Source: Beijerinckiaceae bacterium (GTDB taxonomy: Bacteria > Pseudomonadota > Alphaproteobacteria > Rhizobiales > Beijerinckiaceae). From it: a stretch of DNA of 53,815 nt. Below the pieces are notes generated by a model. It was not told the DNA's origin and made no database searches. It saw nothing but the letters and a program-made list of their open reading frames with translations. Location of the stretch: contig JAIETL010000069.1 in NCBI GenBank assembly GCA_019745195.1, forward strand, positions 1-53,815, read 5' to 3'. The position numbers and the translations under genes are program-made. Below are positions 47,376 to 53,815 of the stretch, one piece after another (the first letter of the stretch is position 1; the number at the start of each line of letters is the position of its first letter).

Positions 47376-48830
47376 TCAGCCCTTCGCGACGGCGACCTTG
47401 CGCAGGTAATCCGTCACGATCCGCGTGATGCCGCGGCCAAGCAGATCGTCGAAGGCGTCGATGAAGCGGTCACAGTCCTCGCGCGTCGCGATCAGCGGCG
47501 GCTCGAGCCGGATGACGTTGCGGTTGTACTCGGTGAAGGCGACGAGCACGTCGTAGTCCTTCAGGAGCAGCGCGCCGACGAAGCCGCAGAGCGAACCCTT
47601 GAGCTTGTCGTCGAGCAGCGCGACCATGTGCTTGAGGCCGAACGGCATCGTCTCGCTGATGTCGTTGAACTCGATGCCGATCATCAGGCCGCGACCGCGG
47701 ATCTCCTTGAGCAGGCTCGGATACTTCACGCGCAGGCCGTTCAGCCGCTCGATCAGGTAGTCGCCCTGGCGCTGCGCGTTGCCCATGAGGTCTTCCTCAT
47801 AGAGCACGTTCAGCCCCTCGATCGCCGAGATGCAGGCCTCGCCCATGCCGCCGAAGGTCGCCTGCGCGTGGATCAGCGCGGTCTTGGGCTTGCCATAGGC
47901 CTTCATGTAGATCTCGCGGCGCGCGATCATCGCGCCGACGGCGGCTTTCGAGCCGCCGAGCGCCTTGGCCAGCGCGGTGACGTCCGGCACGACATTGTCG
48001 CGCTCGAAGGCGAAGAACTGGCCGGTGCGGCCGAGACCGCACTGCACCTCGTCGGCGACCCAGAGCACGCCGTGCTTGTCGCAAAGCGCGCGCAGCTCGC
48101 GCCAGAAGCCGGGCGGCGCCTCGACGATGCCGCCGCCGCCCTGCACCGTCTCCATCACGACGATGCCGATCGACCTGTCGGCCTCCAGCGCGGCGCGAAC
48201 CGCGTTGATGTCGCCGAACGGAACCTTGACCCGGTTTTCGACCAGCTTGAACTGCGACTGGTAGAGGGTCGAATCCGTGACCGAGAGCACGCCCTTGGTC
48301 TTGCCGTGGAACGAGTTCGCCGCGTGCAGGATTTTCGAGCGCTCCGGCCCCTGCGCCTGTTCGGCGACCTTGATCGCCGCTTCCATGGCTTCCGAGCCGG
48401 TCGAGCCCAGGAAGACCATGTCGAGGTCGCCGGGCGCGATCGCGGCGAGGTTCGCCGCCAGCGCCGAGGCGTATTGCGACATGAACGCCATGCAGATCTC
48501 GTGGCGGTTCTCGTCCTGGAATTTTTTCCGCGCCGCGACGATGCGCGGATGGTTGTGGCCGAAGGCGACCGAGCAGAAGCCGCCGAAGAAATCGAGGATC
48601 TTTCGGCCGTCCTTCGTGATGTAGTGCATGCCCTCGGCACGATCGACGAGGATCTTGTCGAAGCCGAGCAGTTTGAGGAAATGCACCTGGCCGGGGTTGA
48701 TGTGGTTGGTGAAGAGCTCCTTCACCGTCTGCACGTCGAGGTTCTTGGCGTCCTCGACGCTGTAGAGCTTCGGACGGGCCGGCAGGTCGCCGGCGGCGGC
48801 GTCTTCGGTCTTGAATGCGGGCATGCTCAT
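47376..48830 (-). CDS. class III PLP-dependent aminotransferase
   Basis: A 484-residue class III aminotransferase. Landmarks are LDFFGGFCSVAFGHNHP, GSTGSEAMEAAIKVAEQA (phosphate site), HGKTKGVLSVTD, VLWVADEVQCGLGRTG (Asp contacting the pyridine N) and the PLP lysine in TALAKALGGSKAAVGAM. The N-terminal 40 residues (NLDVQTVKELFTNHINPG) are longer than in ornithine aminotransferases. Overlap with the epimerase stop (ATGA) suggests a sugar or lipid-linked keto substrate; a hopanoid-type aminotransferase role is a second possibility. Substrate unproven. Confidence 0.88.
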   Translation of the reverse strand: MSMPAFKTEDAAAGDLPARPKLYSVEDAKNLDVQTVKELFTNHINPGQVHFLKLLGFDKILVDRAEGMHYITKDGRKILDFFGGFCSVAFGHNHPRIVAARKKFQDENRHEICMAFMSQYASALAANLAAIAPGDLDMVFLGSTGSEAMEAAIKVAEQAQGPERSKILHAANSFHGKTKGVLSVTDSTLYQSQFKLVENRVKVPFGDINAVRAALEADRSIGIVVMETVQGGGGIVEAPPGFWRELRALCDKHGVLWVADEVQCGLGRTGQFFAFERDNVVPDVTALAKALGGSKAAVGAMIARREIYMKAYGKPKTALIHAQATFGGMGEACISAIEGLNVLYEEDLMGNAQRQGDYLIERLNGLRVKYPSLLKEIRGRGLMIGIEFNDISETMPFGLKHMVALLDDKLKGSLCGFVGALLLKDYDVLVAFTEYNRNVIRLEPPLIATREDCDRFIDAFDDLLGRGITRIVTDYLRKVAVAKG

Positions 48831-49831
48831 GCTGCGAGACTCCTCGGGGCCTGGTTTTTGGCGTCTTTGCTCTTGCGGTATTCGGTATAGGCGGCGAGCA
48901 GCATGTCCTCGTCGCGGTGCAGCGGCTTCCAGCCGAGTTCGCGTTTGGCCTTGCTCGTGTCGAGAATGCAGATCTCGTCGGCGATCATGTATTGCTCGGG
49001 GTCCATGATCGGCAGGTTGATCGCGTCGAGCGTGTTCAGCGTCAGCTTGACCAGCGAGGCCGGCGTCGGCAGCAGGATCGATTTCGAGCCGGCATGCCTG
49101 ATCAGGTCGCCGAGCAGCTTCTTCACCGGCGGCGGATCGTCGGAGCCGAGATTGTAGGCGCTGTTGGGGAAGCCCGCCTTCCACGCCGCGACGCAAGCCG
49201 AGGCGCAGTCGAACACCGAGATGAACTGGTAGGGGTTCTTGCCCGACCCGATCATCGGTACCGGCAGGTTCATGTCGATCAGCGTGAACAGCTTGACCAG
49301 GATGCCGAGACGGCCCGGCCCGATGATCAGGCGCGGCCGGAAGATCGGGATCTGGAAGCCCTTGTCGCGATAGGTCTGCGCCAGCGTTTCGGTGGCGAGC
49401 TTGCTCTCGCCATATTCGCCGAGCGGATGGGCGGGATGGGTCTCGTCCTGCGGCACGGTCACCGAATGGCCGTAGATCATGTCGGTGGTGAAGTGGACCA
49501 GCTTGTTCGCGCCATTCTTCTCCATCCAGCTCAGGATGTTCTGCGTGCCGTGATAATTCACCGGCCAGAAGAAGTCGTGGCGCTCCTTCCGCGTCACGAT
49601 CGGCGAGAGCATCTTGGCCGAGAGATTGTAGACGAGGTCGTCCTTGTGCAGCGGAATGGCCGCGACGCTCTCGGCATTGGTCACGTCGATGCGCTGGAAC
49701 GGCACCTGCGCGTAATGCGCGTGGTCGCTCTTGACGATGTCGGCGACCAGCACCTCCTCGCCCATGGCGAGAAGATCAGCCGCCAGATGCGAGCCGACGA
49801 AACCGTCGCCGCCGATGATGATGTGCTTCAT
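48827..49831 (-). CDS. NAD-dependent epimerase/dehydratase (extended SDR)
   Basis: A 334-residue extended SDR: GGDGFVG near 7-13, VADIVKSD after strand 2, catalytic Tyr and Lys in YGESK (about 138-142) with Thr/Ser in FTTDMIYG, and FRPRLIIGPGRLG in the substrate domain. It overlaps the aminotransferase start and probably makes the keto-sugar that enzyme aminates, or a related lipid-linked sugar. A role as the missing DprE2-type reductase for the DprE1-like protein 3 kb away is possible but not shown. Confidence 0.88.
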   Translation of the reverse strand: MKHIIIGGDGFVGSHLAADLLAMGEEVLVADIVKSDHAHYAQVPFQRIDVTNAESVAAIPLHKDDLVYNLSAKMLSPIVTRKERHDFFWPVNYHGTQNILSWMEKNGANKLVHFTTDMIYGHSVTVPQDETHPAHPLGEYGESKLATETLAQTYRDKGFQIPIFRPRLIIGPGRLGILVKLFTLIDMNLPVPMIGSGKNPYQFISVFDCASACVAAWKAGFPNSAYNLGSDDPPPVKKLLGDLIRHAGSKSILLPTPASLVKLTLNTLDAINLPIMDPEQYMIADEICILDTSKAKRELGWKPLHRDEDMLLAAYTEYRKSKDAKNQAPRSLAA

Positions 49832-49862
49832 GGGTGTCGATACCGCTGGGTTCGAGGGAGGG

Positions 49863-49979
49863 TCAGCGCGGTGCGCCGGGGTGATGGGGATGCTGTGTCA
49901 CAGGCACGGGCACGGGCTTGAGCGCGGGCGGCTGCAGCAGCACGCCCAGACGCAGGAAAAGACGGACGATGAGGTCCAT
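49863..49979 (-). CDS. candidate microprotein, 38 aa
   Basis: An ORF of 38 codons reading MDLIVRLFLRLGVLLQPP, then a Pro/Val/His-rich tail (KPVPVPVTQHPHHPG). AGAGGA lies seven bases upstream of its ATG. It fits exactly between the small transporter and the epimerase with 13- and 31-base gaps, on the same strand. The N-terminal half could be an amphipathic or membrane helix. No family recognised. Confidence 0.45.
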   Translation of the reverse strand: MDLIVRLFLRLGVLLQPPALKPVPVPVTQHPHHPGAPR

Positions 49980-49992
49980 GGGGTGTCCTCTT

Positions 49993-50361
49993 TCAGCTTT
50001 GCGCGATGAAGATGGTGCCCAGCATGATCAGCCCGATGCCGGCGATGCGGGCGGGGCTCAGATCTTCCTGGAAGACGAAATAGGCGTAGACCGCGACCAC
50101 GACGTAGGCGAGGCTCAGGAACGGGTAGGCGTAGCTGATCTGCACCTTCGACAGCACGATCAGATGCGACGCCATGCTGACGACGAAGGTGCAGAGCCCC
50201 GCGAAGACGAACGGATTGAAGACGACGCGGAACACCGTCGAGATGAGGCCGTCGCCGCCGATATCGAGATTGCCGACGCCGGTCATGCCGCGCTTCAGCA
50301 TCAGCTGGGCGGCCGCGTTGGTCAGCACCGTGAAGAGGATCAGCGGGATATAGGCGTTCAT
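49993..50361 (-). CDS. small EamA-type transporter (ArnE/ArnF-like)
   Basis: A 122-residue four-helix membrane protein: MNAYIPLILFTVLTNAAAQL, FVFAGLCTFVVSMASHLIVLS, SYAYPFLSLAYVVVAVYAYFVF and IAGIGLIMLGTIFIAQS. The AQLMLKRGM and YAYPFLSLAYVVV phrases match the small-EmrE/ArnE/F subgroup, whose members flip undecaprenyl-phosphate-aminoarabinose. It leads the operon with an epimerase and an aminotransferase, consistent with lipid-linked amino-sugar transport. The frame is open upstream, but homology starts at 50361. Confidence 0.82.
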   Translation of the reverse strand: MNAYIPLILFTVLTNAAAQLMLKRGMTGVGNLDIGGDGLISTVFRVVFNPFVFAGLCTFVVSMASHLIVLSKVQISYAYPFLSLAYVVVAVYAYFVFQEDLSPARIAGIGLIMLGTIFIAQS

Positions 50362-50705
50362 CGCGAGGTCTTGGTCCGGGTTGCGGCGGGACCTTGAATG
50401 ACTCGGGAATTGCTTCGATTGCCTTACGCTGCGTCCGTTATCGCGGCGTAACCTTAAGGCTCTCCTGCGATGATCGCGGAGTCGCGGGCCCTTCGCGCGG
50501 GCCTGGACAACCGCGCCCGTTCCGCAGCCGGCCGCAATCGGAAAGTGCATTGCCTCCTCCAGCCACTGTGCGGTCGGATGCCCTCTGGTCTCGCGCGACG
50601 CGAGGCTTCGCCGACGCCTGTGATCTATCGCGCCGCCCGCATTGCCGCCCCGGCGCGCTTCGCTTAAAGCTAACGAATGCTTAACGCTTGCACCCGAAAG
50701 CCGTG
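50362..50705. other. divergent intergenic region
   Basis: A 344-base gap between the ArnE/F-like gene (minus) and the pentapeptide gene (plus). I see no gene, terminator or strong repeat. A less GC-rich patch near 50665-50690 (CTTAAAGCTAACGAATGCTTAACG) may contain the promoter of the pentapeptide gene. Confidence 0.5.
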
Positions 50706-51599
50706 ATGGCGGAGCCGTTCCCGACCGCGGGCCCGCTCGGCGCCGCGCTGCTGCGCCTGAACCCGTGGGCGAGGTCGCAGCCGCATGCGCTTGAACCCGC
50801 CCGCCGCGCCGCGACGCTGGCGCGCATGGCTGCCGGGACGTCCGGCTGGAACGCCTGGGCCGAAGCGATGCTGCGCCTTCACGCGCGTCTCGATGACGAC
50901 CCTTCGGCGCTCGCGGTCTGGCGCTTCCTCGCCGAGGTCGATTTCACCGACGAAGCCTTTCCCGATGTCGTCGACATGGCGGGCTGCATCTTTCCTGGCG
51001 ACGCCCGCTTCGATGGCGCGGCCTTTTCCGGCGATGTCTGGTTCAACATGGCTGTGTTCCACGGCAAGGCGAGCTTCCGCCAGGCGCGCTTTGGCGGCGA
51101 CGCCAGCTTCGACCGCTGCCGCCTCATGGGCGACGCCGATTTCGGCGAGGCCCATTTCGCGCGCGGCGCGGAGTTCAGGGCGCTCGAGACGAACGGCGCG
51201 CTCGATTTCGTCGAGGCCGATTTCGACCGCGACGCCTGGTTTCGCGGCTCGCGCTTCGGCGGCCCGGTGCGGTTTGCCGGCGCATGCTTCTCGGGCGAGG
51301 CCGGTTTCGGAACCTGCTCCTATGCCGGGCCGGTCGATTTCGAGGGCGCGCGGTTCGAGGACAATGCCGGCTTCGACGGTGCGGAGTTCGCGAAAGGGGC
51401 TTGCTTCAACGACGCGCGCTTTGCCCGCAGCGCCTGGTTCAGTGGCGCCCGGTTCCGTGACGGCGCAGCCTTCGAGCGCGCGCGCTTCATCGGCCGGCGG
51501 CATTTCGACGACATCGCCCTGACAGGTCAGCCGCTGCCGCTCTCGCAGCAATTGGCGGCGCGGCTTGGCGTGACCGTGCGGGACGCGGTTTCCGTCTGA
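50706..51599 (+). CDS. pentapeptide-repeat protein
   Basis: A 297-residue protein whose last 200 residues are pentapeptide repeats of the A(D/N/R)Fxx type: ARFDGAAF, VWFNMAVFHG, ASFRQARFGGDASFDRC, ADFGEAHF, DFEGARFEDNAGFDGAEF, repeating to about 270. These fold into a right-handed quadrilateral beta-helix. The N-terminal 75 residues are helical. Many such proteins mimic DNA or act as scaffolds, but function here is unknown. The stop abuts the stop of the convergent esterase. Confidence 0.85.
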   Translation: MAEPFPTAGPLGAALLRLNPWARSQPHALEPARRAATLARMAAGTSGWNAWAEAMLRLHARLDDDPSALAVWRFLAEVDFTDEAFPDVVDMAGCIFPGDARFDGAAFSGDVWFNMAVFHGKASFRQARFGGDASFDRCRLMGDADFGEAHFARGAEFRALETNGALDFVEADFDRDAWFRGSRFGGPVRFAGACFSGEAGFGTCSYAGPVDFEGARFEDNAGFDGAEFAKGACFNDARFARSAWFSGARFRDGAAFERARFIGRRHFDDIALTGQPLPLSQQLAARLGVTVRDAVSV

Positions 51600-52478
51600 T
51601 CAGCCGCCGGCAAAGCGCACGATATCGTCCAGCGCCGGCGCATTGCCGCGAAAGCTCCTGCCCAGCGCCAGCAGGATGCCGGGATGACCGACGCCGGCAT
51701 AGGTCTTGACCTCGACCGTCGCGCCGGCCGCCTTGAGCTTCCGGCCGAGCGCATAGGTGTTGCGCGGGAAGACGGTGGTGTCGGCGTCGCCGGTCGCGAT
51801 GAAGACGCGCGGCGCGCCCGCGCGGGCGAAATTGACCGGCTGCGTCTCCGCCAGTCTTGGCGTCTGGCCGAAGGCCGCCTTCGTGCGGTCGTCGTCGAGC
51901 GGCAGGAAGTCGTAAGGCCCTGCCAGACCCGAGACGCTCTTCACAAGGCCTGGCCTGACGCCGGCGCGCGCGCCATAACGCCGATCGAGCCCGATCATCA
52001 TGGCGTTGTAGGCCCCCGCCGAATGGCCGCTCAGATGGACGCGGCCGACGTCGCCGCCATGCGTGGCGATGTTATCCTGCACCCAGCGCAGCGCCTGCGC
52101 GCAGTCGTGCAGGAAATCGGGGAAACGCACCTGCGGCACCAGCCGGTAGTCCGGCACCACCGTGACGAAGCCGCGCGAGGCGAAGGCGTGACCGACGAAG
52201 GAGTAGTCGTTCTTGGAGCCGTCGTTCCAGCCGCCGCCATAGATGAACATCATCACCGGGGAGGCGGCGTTCGCGCCTTCGGGAACATAGATGTCGAGCG
52301 TCTGGCGCGGATCGTCGCCATAGGCGATGTCGCGGGCGGCCTGCCGCGATCCGCCGTCGCTCGGCAGCAGCGTGTTGATCGCCGAAAGCGGCGAACAGGC
52401 GGCAAGCGCCGTCGCGGATGCGGCTCCGACGAGGAGCGAGCGGCGGCTTAAGGGCGTCAGATCGCGTTGAACGGGCAT
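51600..52478 (-). CDS. exported alpha/beta hydrolase, esterase type
   Basis: A 292-residue hydrolase. The N-terminus has a Tat-like lipoprotein signal (LSRRSLLVGAASATALAAC, lipobox LAAC). The catalytic landmarks are FIYGGGWNDG (oxyanion hole), LSGHSAGAY (nucleophile Ser), ATGDADTTVF (Asp) and YAGVGHPGI (His). It resembles feruloyl esterase/carboxylesterase-like enzymes of the BD-FAE type. The ATG at 52478 begins the signal; longer starts are less likely. Likely a membrane-anchored periplasmic esterase. Confidence 0.87.
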   Translation of the reverse strand: MPVQRDLTPLSRRSLLVGAASATALAACSPLSAINTLLPSDGGSRQAARDIAYGDDPRQTLDIYVPEGANAASPVMMFIYGGGWNDGSKNDYSFVGHAFASRGFVTVVPDYRLVPQVRFPDFLHDCAQALRWVQDNIATHGGDVGRVHLSGHSAGAYNAMMIGLDRRYGARAGVRPGLVKSVSGLAGPYDFLPLDDDRTKAAFGQTPRLAETQPVNFARAGAPRVFIATGDADTTVFPRNTYALGRKLKAAGATVEVKTYAGVGHPGILLALGRSFRGNAPALDDIVRFAGG

Positions 52479-52576
52479 AGGGCTCCGGGCTCGGCGCGGG
52501 GCTGCGGATGGTCGCGCCAGTTCGACTACGCAGAGAAACGGCGAAAGGTTGCAATGACAAATGACGGAGTGCTTCG

Positions 52577-53539
52577 TCAGCGCGCCTCTCTCGCCCTGAT
52601 CCGCTCGCGATGGGCGGTATAGAGGCCCGACCCCGCGATGATCACCGCGCCGACCAGCGTCCACAGGTCGGGCAGGGCGGCGAAGACGAAATAACCGAAG
52701 ACCGAGACCCAGAGCAGTTGCGCATAGGAGAACGGCGCCAGCAGCGAGGCGTCGGCATGGCGGAAGGCCAGGATCACCAGCCAGTGGCCGATCGTCGAGG
52801 CGACGCCGATGAAGATGCCGAGCAGCACGCTCTGAAGGGTCAGCGGCTGCCAGGCGAAGGGCAACAGCAGGCTGACGACGCCGAGCCCGATCATCGCCGA
52901 CCAGGCCAGCGTCGTCAGCGGGCTCTCGGTCGTGCTCATCTGGCGGGTGACGATCAGCGCGAAGGCCCAGGTCAGGGCCGAGAGGACCGGCAGCAGCGAG
53001 GCGAGTTGGAACCCCGATCCGCCGGGACGCACCACGATCAGCACGCCGACGAGCCCGACGGTCGTGGCGGTCCAGCGCCGCCAGCCGACCTTTTCGCCCA
53101 GCAGCGGGATCGACAGCGCCGTGACGAAGAGCGGCGTGACGAAGCTCGTCGCGGTCGCATCGGCGATCGGCAGGTATTTCAGCGAGAGCACGAAGACGAT
53201 CGAGGACGCCGCGACCGCAAAGCCGCGCAAAAGCTGCAGCTTGGGCCGCTGCGTCGCCAGCCGGACCCGCCCGCCGCCGCGCCAGGCGAGGCCGAGCATG
53301 ATGACGGTGAAGGCGCAGTAGCGCAGCCAGGTGATCTGCAGCGCCGGCAGGCTGGCGGCGAGATATTTCGAGGCGACGTCCGCCGAGGACAGGAAAATGG
53401 TCGAGAGCAGGATCAGCCCGATGCCGCGCAGGCCGGCATCGCGCCGCAGCGGCGCAGCCTCATCGCGCGCGGCCACGATCGGCGGTTCGGGGAGAGGGGC
53501 GTTTGGCAAGGGCTCGCTGCGCTGGATGTCGGGCGACAC
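52577..53539 (-). CDS. EamA-family (DMT superfamily) transporter
   Basis: A 320-residue membrane protein with ten predicted helices in two EamA repeats: GIGLILLSTIFLSSADVASKYL through VGVLIVVRPGG, then LLPVLSALTWAFALIVTRQM through VGAVIIAGSGLYTAH. Family members export or import metabolites such as amino acids and riboflavin. The start is GTG 53539; the 35-residue cytoplasmic lead is Pro-rich. Substrate unknown. Confidence 0.9.
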   Translation of the reverse strand: MSPDIQRSEPLPNAPLPEPPIVAARDEAAPLRRDAGLRGIGLILLSTIFLSSADVASKYLAASLPALQITWLRYCAFTVIMLGLAWRGGGRVRLATQRPKLQLLRGFAVAASSIVFVLSLKYLPIADATATSFVTPLFVTALSIPLLGEKVGWRRWTATTVGLVGVLIVVRPGGSGFQLASLLPVLSALTWAFALIVTRQMSTTESPLTTLAWSAMIGLGVVSLLLPFAWQPLTLQSVLLGIFIGVASTIGHWLVILAFRHADASLLAPFSYAQLLWVSVFGYFVFAALPDLWTLVGAVIIAGSGLYTAHRERIRAREAR

Positions 53540-53602
53540 TAGCCGCTTTGCGCGGCGATGCGTCGCGCAAAGATGGCACGCCGTCCATGCGGAGCTGGAT
53601 GT

Positions 53603-53815
53603 CTACTCCGCTGCGATCAGTGGCTTCTTGGTCGCCGAATTGAACTTGTAGGTGTCCCAAGTCGGTTCATACGATTCATCAGCCTGATTGCCCCAATAGG
53701 TCCAGTTTTTGCGCGTTCCTCTTGCGAACATTTCCAGATAAGAGCCCGATTGAAAAGGAGTTGAGCGATATCAGCAGGTTGTGATTCCCGTTTGGTGCTG
53801 AATCAAATGGGGTTT
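53603..53815 (-). pseudogene. remnant of an MT-A70-like DNA methyltransferase C-terminus
   Basis: On the minus strand, 55 codons (53768 down to 53606, then stop TAG) read as the end of an MT-A70-family adenine methyltransferase: YLEMFARGTRKNWTYWGNQ followed by a Tyr/Lys-rich tail ending KKPLIAAE. An in-frame TGA at 53771-53773 separates it from an upstream piece with KPHLIQHQ, which may be the family KP-x-x-L stretch. The DNA is AT-richer than its surroundings. The window ends here, so whether a larger gene or prophage lies beyond is unknown. Confidence 0.45.

Noticed and set aside
47301..48890. 529-codon plus-strand frame
   Set aside because: Antisense of the class III aminotransferase, which has all catalytic motifs.
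1..53815. CRISPR arrays, rRNA genes, complete insertion sequences or transposases
   Set aside because: None seen: no regularly spaced direct repeats, no rRNA-like sequence and no transposase-like protein. The dispersed palindromes are not arrays.

Overview
The window is high-GC DNA from an alphaproteobacterium, most likely a Hyphomicrobiales (Rhizobiales) genome of the Bosea/Methylobacterium type. The pointers are an L21 protein with a C-terminal helix-hairpin-helix tail next to L27, short ModE and stand-alone Mop molybdate proteins, PHA-granule and DUF1684/DUF1778 families, and abundant GC-rich palindromic intergenic repeats. The genus is inferred; no rRNA is present to settle it.

Layout. 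1-1550: rpmA and rplU on the minus strand, then a tRNA-Ser(CGA). 1857-8645: a surface-glycan or small-molecule decoration cluster (glycosyltransferase, two methyltransferases, hexapeptide acyltransferase, beta-propeller protein, WbqC-family protein, DegT aminotransferase) whose first part is distinctly AT-richer than the rest. 8784-13381: two secreted proteins, then molybdate uptake modABC plus a ModE-type regulator, divergent from a Mop gene across a Mod-box-like operator. 13684-16938: a quinone-detoxification-like set (esterase, ring-cleaving dioxygenase, DoxX, LysR). 17312-26190: a seven-gene minus-strand operon of epimerase, short-chain dehydrogenase, flavin monooxygenase and a complete dipeptide-type ABC transporter. 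26464-30602: small envelope proteins, an FrhB-family iron-sulfur protein and a PHA-granule-type protein. 30617-35343: an OpuC/ProX-type quaternary-amine ABC transporter with a histidine-ammonia-lyase homologue embedded in the operon. 35478-38654: DUF1684 protein, divergent from tryptophan 2,3-dioxygenase and a kynureninase-like enzyme. 38768-43190: a TorTSR-like periplasmic binding protein, hybrid kinase and response regulator. 43601-45801: UbiA and DprE1 homologues. 46536-47314: a GNAT/DUF1778 toxin-antitoxin pair with a perfect palindromic operator. 47376-50361: class III aminotransferase, sugar epimerase, a tiny ORF and an ArnE/F-like transporter. 50706-53539: pentapeptide-repeat protein, esterase, EamA transporter. 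The right edge carries an AT-richer remnant of an MT-A70-like DNA methyltransferase.

The most interesting unit is 30617-35343. The lyase has lost the Ala-Ser-Gly triad that forms the MIO cofactor of ammonia lyases (GSLGEADLSPLA where GSVGASGDLAPLA is expected). It sits inside a transporter operon of the class that imports betaines. Together these suggest uptake and trimethylamine elimination from an aromatic betaine such as ergothioneine or hercynine. Its 5' end also looks frameshifted. Other points of note are a repeat element inserted in frame in a fused ABC ATPase, a DprE1/UbiA pair without its usual DprE2 partner, and three families of dispersed palindromes, each present at least twice.
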